DNA of 64,000 nt, from positions 270,547 to 334,546 of the forward strand of contig JAOBSW010001181.1 in NCBI GenBank assembly GCA_026214975.1, in the 5' to 3' direction. Shown piece by piece: positions 43,606 to 54,505 of this stretch. Numbering within the stretch: position 1 is the stretch's first letter; each line of letters starts with the position of its first letter. The notes under the pieces are model-generated. The model worked only from the letters and a program-made list of their open reading frames with translations. It did no database searches and was not told the DNA's origin. The stretch is from Gentiana macrophylla (Eukaryota; Streptophyta; Magnoliopsida; Gentianales; Gentianaceae). A program made the translations under genes and the position numbers.

Positions 43606-44793
43606 ATGGCGCTTCCTGAAGACGCAGTATCAGAGATTTTATTGAGGTTGCCGGTGAAATCACTGCTCCGATTCACATGTGTGTGTATGAATTGGTGTGC
43701 CCAAATAAAGACTTCTCACTTCAAACAAAAGCATCTCGCTTCCCGACTTGATAGGGATGATGATGAGTTTATTCTTGTCAAGAGGACGCATCGTTGTGGC
43801 TGTAATGATGATCTTGATAATTGTAAAGATGTGGTGACTTGTTATGGAGATTACAAATCACTTCCCCGTGGGAAAAAATTATTTAAAAGGGATATTATTG
43901 GTTCGTATTGTTTAAGCTTCTCAACGAATGTCAACGGCATAGTTTGCATTACTCAATATGGAGAAGGTAAGTTTAATTTAATTTTGTGTAATCCCGCACT
44001 AAGAGAATTTGAGAAACTCCCTACAATTAGAGGTCAGCTGCCTGTTCGTTTTGTTTTTAATCCCTTCCAAGTAAGAGCGATGGGACTCGGATATGATGAT
44101 TCTATAAAGAATTATATTCTAGTTAAAATTCTTAGCCTTCAGAAAAAGGATGATGATGATCCAGTTGCCTTTACGGACCACAATTGTATTGTATACTATC
44201 CAAGGACGTCCGGATCTTCTTGGAGGATGGTCGACATGCCTGCATTTGTAGTGTCCGCTGCAGCTAATTACTTTGAACATGATATGATTTATTGTTCTTC
44301 CTTTTTCTCCCATGGATCCATCCATTGGTGCATAGTTCGGGAGCCTAATCCTGTGATACTTACTTTCAACACGAGTACCAAACTATTTCTAGAGATTGAT
44401 TTTCCTCACGGTTGGAAAGGAGAAGAATATAAGCACTACGTGTATCCTTATCTGTTTATGATTGACAACTCCAGTACTATTGCCTCGGTGGGTGAGCACT
44501 TTACTGCATCTGGACAGACGTTTGACGTATGGGTGATGAAAGAATATGGTGTGACGGAGTCTTGGACTAAACAATATTCCATCAGCTCTTTATCTGGAAG
44601 AATTCAGAAGCCGTTATCTTTTTGGAGAAAAGACAAACATCTCCTTCTACTTCTAGCAGCAAAAGATGGGACGATCATTTGTTATGATCTGTCCAAAGGG
44701 CAACTATGTGATTCTACTTTTGATCTGCGTTATTCAGATGTGGAGTCAATAGAAGTTGTAACTTGCGGTGAGAGTTTATTTTCAATCAATTAA
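43606..44793 (+). CDS. F-box protein with FBA-type C-terminal domain, single exon, intact
   Basis: F-box proteins are the substrate-binding parts of SCF ubiquitin ligases. The F-box binds SKP1 and the rest picks the target. Residues 1-45 contain LPEDAVSEILLRLPVKSLLRF and a CVC..W block, the plant F-box signature. A C-terminal domain follows, with NPALREFEKLP, a GLGYDDSIKNYILVKI block and a WRMVDMP-like repeat, the F-box-associated interaction region (FBA_1/kelch-like). At 395 residues it is of normal length, with no stop or frame break. The start ATGGCG follows a TATA box and an A-rich leader. Plants carry hundreds of such genes, so the target cannot be predicted. It is the only clearly intact host gene in the window. 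Confidence 0.93.
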   Translation: MALPEDAVSEILLRLPVKSLLRFTCVCMNWCAQIKTSHFKQKHLASRLDRDDDEFILVKRTHRCGCNDDLDNCKDVVTCYGDYKSLPRGKKLFKRDIIGSYCLSFSTNVNGIVCITQYGEGKFNLILCNPALREFEKLPTIRGQLPVRFVFNPFQVRAMGLGYDDSIKNYILVKILSLQKKDDDDPVAFTDHNCIVYYPRTSGSSWRMVDMPAFVVSAAANYFEHDMIYCSSFFSHGSIHWCIVREPNPVILTFNTSTKLFLEIDFPHGWKGEEYKHYVYPYLFMIDNSSTIASVGEHFTASGQTFDVWVMKEYGVTESWTKQYSISSLSGRIQKPLSFWRKDKHLLLLLAAKDGTIICYDLSKGQLCDSTFDLRYSDVESIEVVTCGESLFSIN

Positions 44794-45394
44794 TTAAGCA
44801 GAGTTTGTAGTTATTTTTTACGTAGCTGGATCGAGCGAGGAGAAGCATATCATATTACAAGAAACAATTAATGGGTGGTGTCCTCGATCCTTTTTTTTTT
44901 TTCTTCCTTCGTCAGTCCTGCTTTTCCAAATTTACAACAGTTGAATGTTTTTTTTTTTTTAAATTTAATTTAAGGTGTGATGTTTTGTTGTTAAACAGTG
45001 ATTTGCTTTGAAATATATATATATATTATTTCCTTAGAAAGTCGAGTATGCGGTAAGAATATAGTCGATCAAGCATACTGCATGATTTCACACTAGGACG
45101 GAGCCAAATAGAGGGGCTTTGGGTGGTCAAACTCATCCGGTTGTTATTTGTGATACACTAATAACAAGCGCAATCAATTAATTATCTTAATACAGTCCAC
45201 CCGACCATACACAAAAGTGCACTAACCCAGTCAAAGATAAATTTCTGACTCCGCTTTTGATTTCGCAGAAGATCAACTACACCGAGCAGGGTAAAGCTCG
45301 ACGGTTAACGATAATAGTCTGTTGTTGTTTTTCTCCCCCGGTTCATGTTCTAAGATCAACCTAGGATGCACCACACTTCAATCTGGTCGTCGTG

Positions 45395-45485
45395 CGTCGT
45401 GTCCGACACAAGACACGACACGACTAGGCAATTAAATTAATATTATTGAAAATTTAAATATCCGACACTTCCCGACACGGCACCG
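45395..45485. repeat. CGACAC-rich inverted repeat
   Basis: GTCGTGTCCGACACAAGACA followed by CGACACGAC can form a hairpin. Further CGACAC copies follow up to 45485. It is possibly the subterminal part of an old DNA transposon. Confidence 0.55.
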
Positions 45486-45942
45486 ACACTCCCCAACAGT
45501 ACTCCTGAACCCAGTTTTTTAATTCTTTTTCCTATATTTAAGTTTTTTTTTAATTGAAACGTTAAAATGCACGATTTTCATTTCTATAATAATTAAATAA
45601 ACAATACGTCATATCAAGTTTATATGTTTTTTTGTTGATAAGCAATCATATATTTTTACAATTTGTAATATTTTGAAGGTCAATCAAAAAAAAATTGATA
45701 CCGTATAAAGGTCGAATATATGTTCTAGATATTCATAGAGTTTATGTGATATATATCTTATTTTGTCTATTTTTTTCAGATGTTTACGAATATTTTTTTT
45801 GATAAATTGAATTTTATTTTACATTATATATATATATATATACAATAATATAAGGTGAAGTTATTTTAATCCAATTATCCAATTGACCCGCTCTAAACCC
45901 GTTTTTGACCTGGTTTATACCCGAAACAAGCAAATATTAAAT

Positions 45943-46087
45943 AAATAAATTTGATAGAAGAAAACACGGTAAATCCCTAGAATAATGGAAGTGAGTACCT
46001 GCCATTGGTCACGCAATAAAATACTAATTAAATTTGTTTGAAGAAAACATGGTAAATCCCTAGAATCATGGATTTGATTACCTGCAA
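45943..46087. repeat. Direct repeat, unit about 80 bp
   Basis: GAAGAAAACACGGTAAATCC with CCTAGAAT and TACCTGC occurs twice (about 45956 and 46038), with moderate divergence. Confidence 0.75.
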
Positions 46088-46164
46088 CAATAGTAGAGAA
46101 AATATACATTCAGTCATCGTAGACAAACATATATTTCAAGTCAGTGCTGTTCGGTACGACATTT

Positions 46165-46350
46165 TTTAAGTTGCTCGTGTCTATTTCCACGAGACCGTGT
46201 AAAATTCCCACTGGATGGCGTGGAATTTTATAAAGGCCACGTGGAAGTTCATGATGGCAAAAATTTCAATTCCACGTGACTGGGAAATTTTAATTGGGGC
46301 CACGTGGAATGTGAAACGCAACGTGGAAAATATCCACGGGCCCGTGGAAT
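46165..46350. repeat. Cluster of CCACGTGG / CGTGGAA motifs
   Basis: Within about 190 bp there are at least seven CGTGG or CCACG cores, several as CCACGTGGAA. Between them lies AATTTTA-type sequence. The core equals the plant G-box, but regular repetition next to a transposase pseudogene points equally to a transposon subterminal region. Confidence 0.65.
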
Positions 46351-46454
46351 AAGGAAATTGAATTAATAAATGCTCCAACTTTCGTGTATTCCTACATTTT
46401 AAGCAATACCATCATCTTCTTCACCCAAAATCATCAATCTTTTTCACTCGAATT

Positions 46455-46745
46455 TATCTTCACAAAACTTTCAGACAAAAATTATCAATCTACGGGATAT
46501 CAATCTACACCGGTCTTACTCCTTTAAACAATTGGGTAAGCATTTCGTATAGCACTTTTGTTTGATTTATTTTAAAATTTGTATTTGTTTTAATTTGATG
46601 ATATGTTCACAAAACTTTCAGACAAAAATTTACGGGATATCAATCTACACCGGTCTTACTCCTTTAAACAAATGGGTGAGCAATTGTATAGCACTTTTGT
46701 TTGATTATTTTAAAAATTGTATTTGTTTTAATTTGATGATATGTT
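46455..46745 (+). repeat. Tandem duplication, unit about 147 bp
   Basis: TCACAAAACTTTCAGACAAA, TACGGGATATCAATCTACAC and TATAGCACTTTTGTTTGATT occur in both 46458-46605 and 46605-46745. The second copy lacks a few bases. Confidence 0.85.
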
Positions 46746-47880
46746 TGAGGTAAATAACCTTATAAAGATATAAATTTTCGATTTTTCGTATGGTGAAAAG
46801 GTAAAAAGCTTATAGTTTTAGGGTAGTGAAAGGATAAAATTTTGATTATTAAGATATTGAAATGATTAATTATAATGAGATCGTTCGATAATAAAATTGT
46901 CATTCGTTGTAGAAATTTTGATATTGTATGTATTTTGATTATTTGATAGTTTAGAAATTATTTAGAATGAAATGCATTAGTGTAATTATAGTGGCAAGGT
47001 TAATATTCGAAATGATAATGTAGAAGTTTTGATATTGTACATATTTTGATTATATGATATTGTATGTATGTTTTAAGTTGTTTCGAAATTTAGTAGTATA
47101 AATTCCTTTCATGTTCCATGCCTTAGTTCATTTTGAAATGATTAATTGTTAAGGGAAATCACAATGAAAATGCCCTAATTTAATAATAAAAAAAATTGAA
47201 TTTAAAAACGAGAAACAAACAACAAATAAATGTTTTTTGAAATTTCCAAAACAACAGAATGTTGACGTATTCTATGGTACGCATCGACCTGATGAGGTTC
47301 TTAGAAATGCATGCATCCCTAGGGTGTTTGAATCCTTTCGATCCATTTGTGTCATGCCTAATCTCCAGGCTTTGTATTGGGGCTCCTGGTAGGTAGCTCG
47401 TAGAATTTTCATTAGGTCTGCTCAATAGAGCATCTTTTCCGTTCACAGTAGCTTGGTAAAGCCTCCGCCGGAAGTGAGGCATCCGTTAGATCGAAAGTAT
47501 AAGATCTGTTCTGTTGGCTATGTCCAGCATCTGATCTCCCTCGTCATCAACAAATATTTTATGACGCTGGTGAAAACAATATTCTCTTCTATTTCCCCCC
47601 GTCTACTGTTACAACATAACACAACACAACGAAACTTGAATTTTTTTGACCTAACCTAACCTAACCTAATTGTGTGTGCGTGTGTGTGTATGTATATATG
47701 CTAAAGAATATTTATTTATTTTAAAGATTATTGATGTGTTTTTTCATGTCTGGCTATATGCACTTATATACAAGTAAATATATGTGTATATAAACGAGAA
47801 ACCAATATTCACACACATATATACTACTAGGATATATAAGTGTATATATATATTGTTTCTCATTTATATAAACATAAATT
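46746..47880. other. AT-rich spacer
   Basis: No gene recognised. A short CTAACCTAACCTAACCTAA run lies near 47650, followed by GTGTGTG repeats. Confidence 0.45.
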
Positions 47881-47899
47881 TATATATAAACACACACAG

Positions 47900-48019
<120 letters not shown>

Positions 48020-48822
48020 TTCATTCAAGAATAATTTTACATTAATATTTAGTCAATCCAACAATATTTGGAAAAAAAACCTAATCGTGTGGATAAATGA
48101 TTGTTTTTTGCAGATAACAACACGGTGTCCGTTAAGTTTTTATTTGGCTGAGAGTGGAAATACCATAAAGATAGCGACAAATGGTCTTATAAGAAAGGAA
48201 AATTGTATTTGGTTCGTGTGAAAACCGAAACGACATTGGATGAAGTGAAGGTCAAAGTTTGTAAGAAAGTAGGAATTGATGACTCAAACAACACATTGAT
48301 CATGAAACTAATGTACGTAGATTATGACCAACCGATTGATGTTTTGGACGATGATACATGGCTAGGCTACATTGATGATATTTTGAGAAAAGAAGCTGTG
48401 AAACTATGCGTTAACGCTGAACCGGTTATGCACGATCACGATACGGAAGATGAGAACGAATTTGACTTAAATGAGCAACTACATGAAGAAAATGATAGAG
48501 GCATTGAGGATTTTACATCCGAGTTGGATCAGAATCGAAAATCTCGAAAGCATGTTGCACACAACACATCGCCTTTATCCCTCATGAAACCGCGCCATCC
48601 GACCGAATATAACTTCAAATTGAACAAGTCATTGACATCACAAGTGAACTCGACTACGATTGGGGAATAATTGCGAATATGATTCATCACCAATTCACAC
48701 ACCTCCGCTTAATTTTAGCGGACAATGCACACACCGTACATCCAACAACAATTTAGACGGGATAAGTCATAATGTCAACATAAATAGAACAAGCCGGCAG
48801 CTTTGACCGTCCGCTCTTATAA

Positions 48823-49061
48823 TGCCAACACCGATGCAAGCGGGTCCCAATATCGTGGATCGCTTACGAGTTTTCTTAGAGCCCCTTTCGAAAGCGTAAC
48901 ATTCTTATGCCAACACAGATGCAAGCGGGTCCCAATATCGGTGGATCGTTTACGAGTTTTTTGAGAGGGCCTTTCGAACAGGGTAGGTCAACAATGATGC
49001 AACCGGGTCCCAATATTGGTGGATCGTTTACGAGTTTTATGAGAGCACCATTAGAACAGAA
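48823..49061 (+). repeat. Three tandem repeats within the MULE transposase
   Basis: GGTCCCAATATCGGTGGATC followed by TTTACGAGTTTT occurs three times at about 75-84 bp spacing. It encodes GPNIGGSFTSF(L/M)R with P(F/L)EQ. The first copy is worn and out of frame. The repeat lies between the N-terminal and DNA-binding parts, a low-complexity linker. Confidence 0.85.
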
Positions 49062-49711
49062 CCCTGGTATTGGTCCTAGATTTAGTATGGCAAGTATTAA
49101 TCGTTGGAATAGAGGTGTTCATTTCGGTTCAGACATTCCGGATTCGGAAATTCCTCCATGTCCACGGGTTGGGGCGTTTAAGACTGAAGATTCTGGATTA
49201 TTGTATATTGGTAAAAAGTTCAGGGACAAGGTTGATATGCAGATGAAAATGAGTTACCATGCATTGAAAAATAATTACATGTGGAAACCTATGCGGTCCG
49301 ACAAGGGGAAGTTAAAACTACGATGCTTTACTTCAGAGAAATGCGAATGGAAAGTTATGGGTAGAAAGGTGTTTGATTGCAATAACTTCGAGATAACCGA
49401 GTACAATGAAACTCACACTTGTGGATTGGAGCGAATAAGCTGCGATCATAGGCAAGCCAGACCCGGAACTATAAGTCATCTCGTTAGAGAGAACCTCATA
49501 AAACTCGGCAGTCAGTTCACGACAAAACATTTAATTGTGGAGGTCAAAAGAGTATTCAACATAGACCTTGATTATCAGCGTGCATATCATTGTAGGCAAA
49601 AAGCGTTGGAATTAATCGGAGGAAGCGTAACACTATCGTATTCTAAATTACCCGCCTACTTTTACATGTTGAAGAGTGAAAATCCTGAAACTGTCACAGA
49701 CATAGAGGCTG

Positions 49712-49961
49712 ATGTGATATATGATGAGTTTTACGATGGGGATCCCGATCCATTGGCAACCATGAAGAAGATTGATCCATTGATCATTAGAGATGGACCA
49801 TTGATAAGGCTCCAAAGGAAGAATATGAGAGAAGCCTTGAATACATTGTTGAAAGAGATCCATGAAGAGTTTGGACAGCCCAAAAGAGTGATGAAGTTCC
49901 AATATTGTTTATGCACTATGCTTTTGGGCTTCAAGACAACACCTAATGCTTGTGGCGCCAT
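49712..49961 (+). mobile_element. Retroelement coding fragment inserted in the MULE transposase
   Basis: After NPETVTDIEAD the MULE reading is lost and an unrelated text follows: DPLIIRDGPL..., then NMREALNTLLKEIHEEF. This resembles the GPMTR.R.K....ALN.L segment common in plant LTR-retrotransposon polyproteins, without being identifiable to one family. It ends at the LTR start. Confidence 0.55.
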
Positions 49962-50402
49962 TGTTAGTTTTGTTTGGACTTGTTTAATTATTTTATGTGG
50001 ACTTTATTTAATAATTATCTTGTGGGCTTAGATGACACAAGAAAGGCTAGAAAAGCCCATTGAAAAGTGGGCGCCCTTCTAGGTCTTAGTTACTTAGGCT
50101 TTATTTTACTAGTTAATTTTCTCCCACATTGCTTAGGAGGAAAACTAGTCTTTTACTTGTAGCCTATATAAGGCACATACTATCTCCTTTCATGAACAAG
50201 TTAATTTTGAGTGAAATATTATTTTCGATTAAGCATTGTCTTAATTGTGCACCTTGTGTGTGAGATTCTCTTGGATTGGAGGATCGCCCCCTTTGAGAAC
50301 TTATCAACGTAAGTGAGCATTACGTTGTGGCGTTCCAACCGTAGTCTTGGTCTAAGGCGCGGATCATAGCTCGTATTGACTACCTTCAATTTCTTCCTGG
50401 GC
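49962..50402 (+). mobile_element. LTR of the retroelement inserted in the MULE transposase
   Basis: It starts TGTTAGTTTTGTTTGGACTT and has a clear TATA box (CCTATATAAGG, 50163-50173) about 200 bp in. CTCCCACATTGCTTAGGAGG is typical of plant LTRs. The right boundary is uncertain (between 50390 and 50448). MULE coding resumes at GRFKYCLMALKASIDGF. Confidence 0.6.
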
Positions 50403-51732
50403 AAAACAAAGGATTTGATTCGTAAGGATCAAATCAAGACTGACCATGTTACTGGCAGGTTCAAGTACTGTTTAATGGCTTTGAAAGCTAGTATTGACGG
50501 GTTTAAGTACTGTCGACCTGTCTTAGTCATGGACGGTACTCATCTAAAAACAAAATGCGAGGGGACATTGTTAGTAGCTATCGGTGTAAACGCAGGTGAT
50601 AAACTCTTTCCGGTAGCGTTTGCCGTGACCGACGGAGAGAGTAGGGATGCGTGGATGTATTTCATGCTTCAAGTGAAGGGGTAATCGGGAACGTGAAGAC
50701 ATGGTGTTCTTATCGCATGTAGGGCTGGCATCATTCTTCGTTGTTAGAGATGTATTTCCAAACGCCACCATGGTTTTTGCTACCACCACCTTGTCATGAA
50801 CCTCAATAAAAATTCGAAGCACAGGATACCGCCCATACACTTTCGGGAAGCCGCATATACTTTTTCAAAAACGCGATTCGCAATAATGTTTCAGCAGTTA
50901 AAAGAGCAGGATAAAGATCCAAACAATAGAGTGTCTAGTTATTTGGAGGCTATTGGATTTAGTTACTAGGCACGATTGCATTTTCCAGGGACACGTTATG
51001 CAATAATGACAAGCAACTATGCTGAAAGTTTTAACAACGTGATCAGGGATGCGCGTAAGTTGAGTATCGTGAATTTGTTAGACTACATAAGGGCAACGTT
51101 GCAGAAATGGCATTGCGAGAGGAGAGAACTTGCATTGGCATGTCGCTCCGTGTTAGCCCCTGAAGCCGAAAAATTCTTGACTGAAGTATCGCATGCCCGA
51201 AGAACCTTCACACTAAAGGCGATAGACCGGGACTAGTTCCAAGTGGGGGACACTGATACTAGTGCAAAGGTAAATATGGTTGAATGGAAGTGTTACTGTG
51301 GAGAGTTTCACGGGCTCAAGATGCCTTGTGTACATGCTTGTGCTGCTATAAGTGAGCGTTGTGAGAGTCCGTATGATTATTGTTGTCACTACTACAAAGC
51401 TCAGTGTTTCCAGCGTATTTATGAAGGACGTGTATACCCTGTTCTAGTCGAGGATGATTGGATTGTTCCCACTTCAATTAGAAACCTGCGCATTCCGCCG
51501 CCTAAACCTAGACTGAGCGAAGGAGGGGAAACACAAACAACGGTTGCGAGGCGGGGCCGACCCAGGATCCTCAGGATTGCTTCTCAAGGTGAACCTCCTG
51601 GCGGTAGGACCAAAGAAAGAGTTGCCTAATGAGAGGACGATCCACAGCTCTCGTAGGCGTTGCTCGCTGTGTGGAAACACCGGACACAAAATGCCTAAAT
51701 GTCCGTTTCATACAGTTGTTGTTCCTAATTGA

Positions 51733-51827
51733 TACAGTCATTTTGTTCCTTTTTTCATGTTTTTTAGTATTATCTCAAGTTGTGAAAGTTTTTATACATG
51801 TTTTGTATCTTTTTGGGGACATTGATA
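51733..51827. other. 3' flank of the MULE transposase
   Basis: AT-rich, ending in TGATA (51823-51827), the target duplication of element B. The same flank resumes at 61180. Confidence 0.6.
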
Positions 51828-53802
51828 TGTTGGAATAGTGTCCTAAACCCAATCGGGTTGGACCGGATCCGACCGGTCGGATCATTTCTACTATTTCTTT
51901 ATGTTTATACATATATAAAATGGCTTTTTCGTTGTCATATATATGTTCTTTTAAAGAACCAATTATGAATTGTTATATGATAACGCCCTTAGTGTTAAAT
52001 CGTGATAGAGAAACCATGATAGGCGATTATGGTTGATGAGATCTCTAATCACTTTAATAAGTTTGATACTTAAATGTCTCTAGGTCGATGTACTATTAAA
52101 CAGGCATTGATAGTATGAACAAAGCTAGCACGTATTAGATGTCTTCTGCCTTTAGGTATGTGGATAGATCTCGCTCTATCGAAGTGTAGAGACACTTGGA
52201 CCGACGTGGACGTGTATTAGAGAATGCGACGTTAGGATCGACCCACTTACACCGATAAGTGTCACACTATGTGGCGGTTGTGTAATTATCCTTAAGACCG
52301 TAGTCTTCATGGCATCACGGTGTGGATTGTCATGCTTTGACACTATTGAGATTTCCCAGCCACGGGGCGATCATACGGCGTTGATTGGGTATGATCATCA
52401 AGCACGCGGAGTATACATGATTGGTCGTCCGGGAATCGCGTATCCTATGATTGGGATCGAATATCCGAAATGGCCTTCTTATAAGAAATGTCTTACTCGT
52501 GAATCTTTGCAAAGTGGGAGTAAACGAAGTTAATTCGAGAGAGCATGATATCCAGATTATAAGATACGGTCGTTAATGTTTGACACTCGACGCACGTAAC
52601 CGTATGGATATTATTACAAATGATAGGATTGTAAGATACACGGTAACTGTTTCACATGAAAAGTAGTAGTCATTGCATTTGACTCTTCCGATGATCGGGG
52701 TCACGGTGTGTTGCTAGACGCTATCCCGTGATCGTTAGGGCATGAAGGGCATTTTCGTAATTTGCACTTTGTGTCTACAACCAACATATTCGAAGCCTAT
52801 CGGGTCACACACATAAGAACATCTAGCCGGATTAAAATGTGGTTATAGATGATAACCAAATAAGGAAAGTTTATCTCGAGACTATAAAGGTTATAGTGGT
52901 AAATTAATATGGTGGTATTTATTTTTATGAATAAATTAAATACAAGATATTAATTATATTAATTAAAGAATATTCCGTAAGCCAATTTATGGCTAAAAGG
53001 TGGCATAACTTATTTGTGTATAAGATACACTTGGATTGTGTAATTTAATTAATAAGATTACCATATATTAATATAAGATATTAATATATAAATATATATA
53101 TAGTTACATGTGTGTGCTACATGTATATAAGATATACATGTGCACATTTGTGATGGCTAGATATTTATATATAGATTTATGTGTTTGTAATATATATAAG
53201 TTATATATATACATGTGTAAATTGATTTATGGTAATAAAATAAAGATAGTCATTATTAGATATTGACAATATCTTGGGAATATTCAATATGAGATATTGA
53301 CAATATCCTAGATTTATTTGATATGAGATATTATAATAAATGAGATAAATCAATCAATAATATTTTCCTTATTTTATTGGAAAAGGTTTTCTTCCTTTCT
53401 ACTCTACTTGGGCGCCACTTCTACTATAAATAGGAGGTGGGTGTCAAGCTCTTTCAGATAACACAATTTCAAGAACTAATAGTTCTTGTGTAAAATAGAG
53501 AGCATCCTATAGAGAGTTGGAGAGAGAGGGAAAAAAGGCCGGTCTAAAGCAACCGGAGTTTTCCAATAGCAATCCATGACGGGATTCCGCGAGCTGCTCG
53601 TGTGGACTAGCGGCAGAGGCCGAACACTGGGCGGCTCTATGCGTAACTACTCTCCTTAGACGGTCAAAGCGCCGATCTTTTAGATCAACCAAGGTAACCA
53701 CCGCCTTTAGTTTATTTGTTTATTGCTTAAACGAAGTCGATCTTGAGTCGATAGGAAATAAATTTTTGAATTCCGCTGCGTTCGCCAGAGATTTCCTAAA
53801 TA
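51828..53802 (+). repeat. Element B 5' LTR
   Basis: TGTTGGAATAGTGTCC to TTTCCTAAATA. The usual end CTAACA is altered to CTAAATA here, while the 3' LTR keeps CTAACA. ACTATAAATAGGAGG at about 53420 is a good TATA box candidate. Confidence 0.94.
53420..53434 (+). promoter_or_regulatory. LTR TATA box, element B
   Basis: CTATAAATAGG occurs here and again at about 60800 in the 3' LTR. In element A the minus/plus equivalents read CTTATTTATAG. A TATA box is expected in U3 shortly before the RNA start. Confidence 0.6.
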
Positions 53803-53803
53803 G

Positions 53804-53815
53804 TGGTAGCAGAGC
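53804..53815 (+). other. Element B primer binding site
   Basis: TGGTAGCAGAGC, one base after the LTR end, differs from the tRNA-Met complement by one base. Confidence 0.88.
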
Positions 53816-53936
53816 GAGCTTGAGCTTAAGCAATAAGCATGTTATTTTGCGTAGTTAATTTTATCGCTTAAATCACGTAATTAAAAGATGAAAGATTTTT
53901 GATTCGCAAATCGATACACGAAAAAAAAAAAAAAGG

Positions 53937-54040
53937 GTGGCTTTTGGGGTGCTCGCCGATCGGTGGCGGCACCCCATCGAAATTGCGCTCTTGGCGGGCG
54001 CGGCACCCTTTGGGGCGGCCGACGCCGGTTGGTGCATTTT
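53937..54040 (+). repeat. GC-rich block in element B leader
   Basis: GCGGGCGCGGCACCC-type sequence after an A-run, in otherwise AT-rich DNA. Position is conserved with element A, sequence much less so. Confidence 0.75.
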
Positions 54041-54194
54041 TGGTGGATCCCTAAATTTTGTTTTGTGTATTTTGTGTTTCAATATTGTTCATAGTTGTGA
54101 TTGGTAATTGCTTTTTTTTTAGTTAATCGTGTGGCTAACCAATTGGTACAAATAGTTTGGGCCATCGGATGCCACATGGCATTAAAATAATAAT

Positions 54195-54505
54195 GGTCTT
54201 TCCAACTTTGTTTGAATAGGCTCAGCCCTTTCCAAATATTTGATTTTGAAAAGCGCTTAGCCTTAAGCTAAGTTTACTTCCAAAATTTTGATTTTGAAAG
54301 TGGCTGTGCCTAAACCAAAATTATTTGGCCTTTCCAAATATTTGATTTGGAATAGCGCCAGCCCTTTCAAATATTTGATTTGTAAAAGCGCTTAGCTCAA
54401 GCCACTTCCAAAATTTTGATTTGGAAAAGCCACTGCCTAAGCCAAATTTGGTTTAGAAACCAAGCGCATCCCTTTGATTACGAATCAAAAGGAAAGAAAC
54501 AAAAG
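54195..54505 (+). repeat. Leader hairpin array of element B
   Basis: Repeated TTTCCAAATATTTGATTTGG, TTCCAAAATTTTGATTTTG and CCTTTGATTACGAATCAAAGG-type units, alternating with AGCGCTTAGCC-like spacers. About eight short inverted repeats lie in 300 bp, matching element A. Confidence 0.8.

Larger units (their letters stand above)
44794..46140. other. 3' flank of the F-box gene, AT-rich
   Basis: It holds a perfect-stem inverted repeat around 45395-45425 (GTCGTGTC...GACACGAC), a short TA tract at 45826-45842, and a direct repeat of about 85 bp. No gene seen. Confidence 0.5.
48140..51732 (+). pseudogene. Mutator-like (MULE) transposase, multiply broken
   Basis: MULE transposases cut and paste DNA with an RNase H-like DDE core. 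Parts in order: a PB1-like N-terminal part (48140-48670, WKYHKDSDKWSYKKGK and VKVKVCKKVGID); a proline/glycine repeat section; a MuDR-type zinc/DNA-binding part (LRCFTSEKCEWK); the MULE core with VLVMDGTHLKTKCEGTLL (50526 on); MTSNYAESFNN; a SWIM zinc finger (CYCGEFHGLKMPCVH); and a CCHC knuckle (CSLCGNTGHKMPKC, about 51660). Damage includes a TGA near 48152, TAA at 48668, a retroelement insertion at about 49712-50448, several shifts at 50684-50860, loss of the DRH aspartate, and TAG at 50967 and 51234. It cannot make a working enzyme. Confidence 0.9.
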
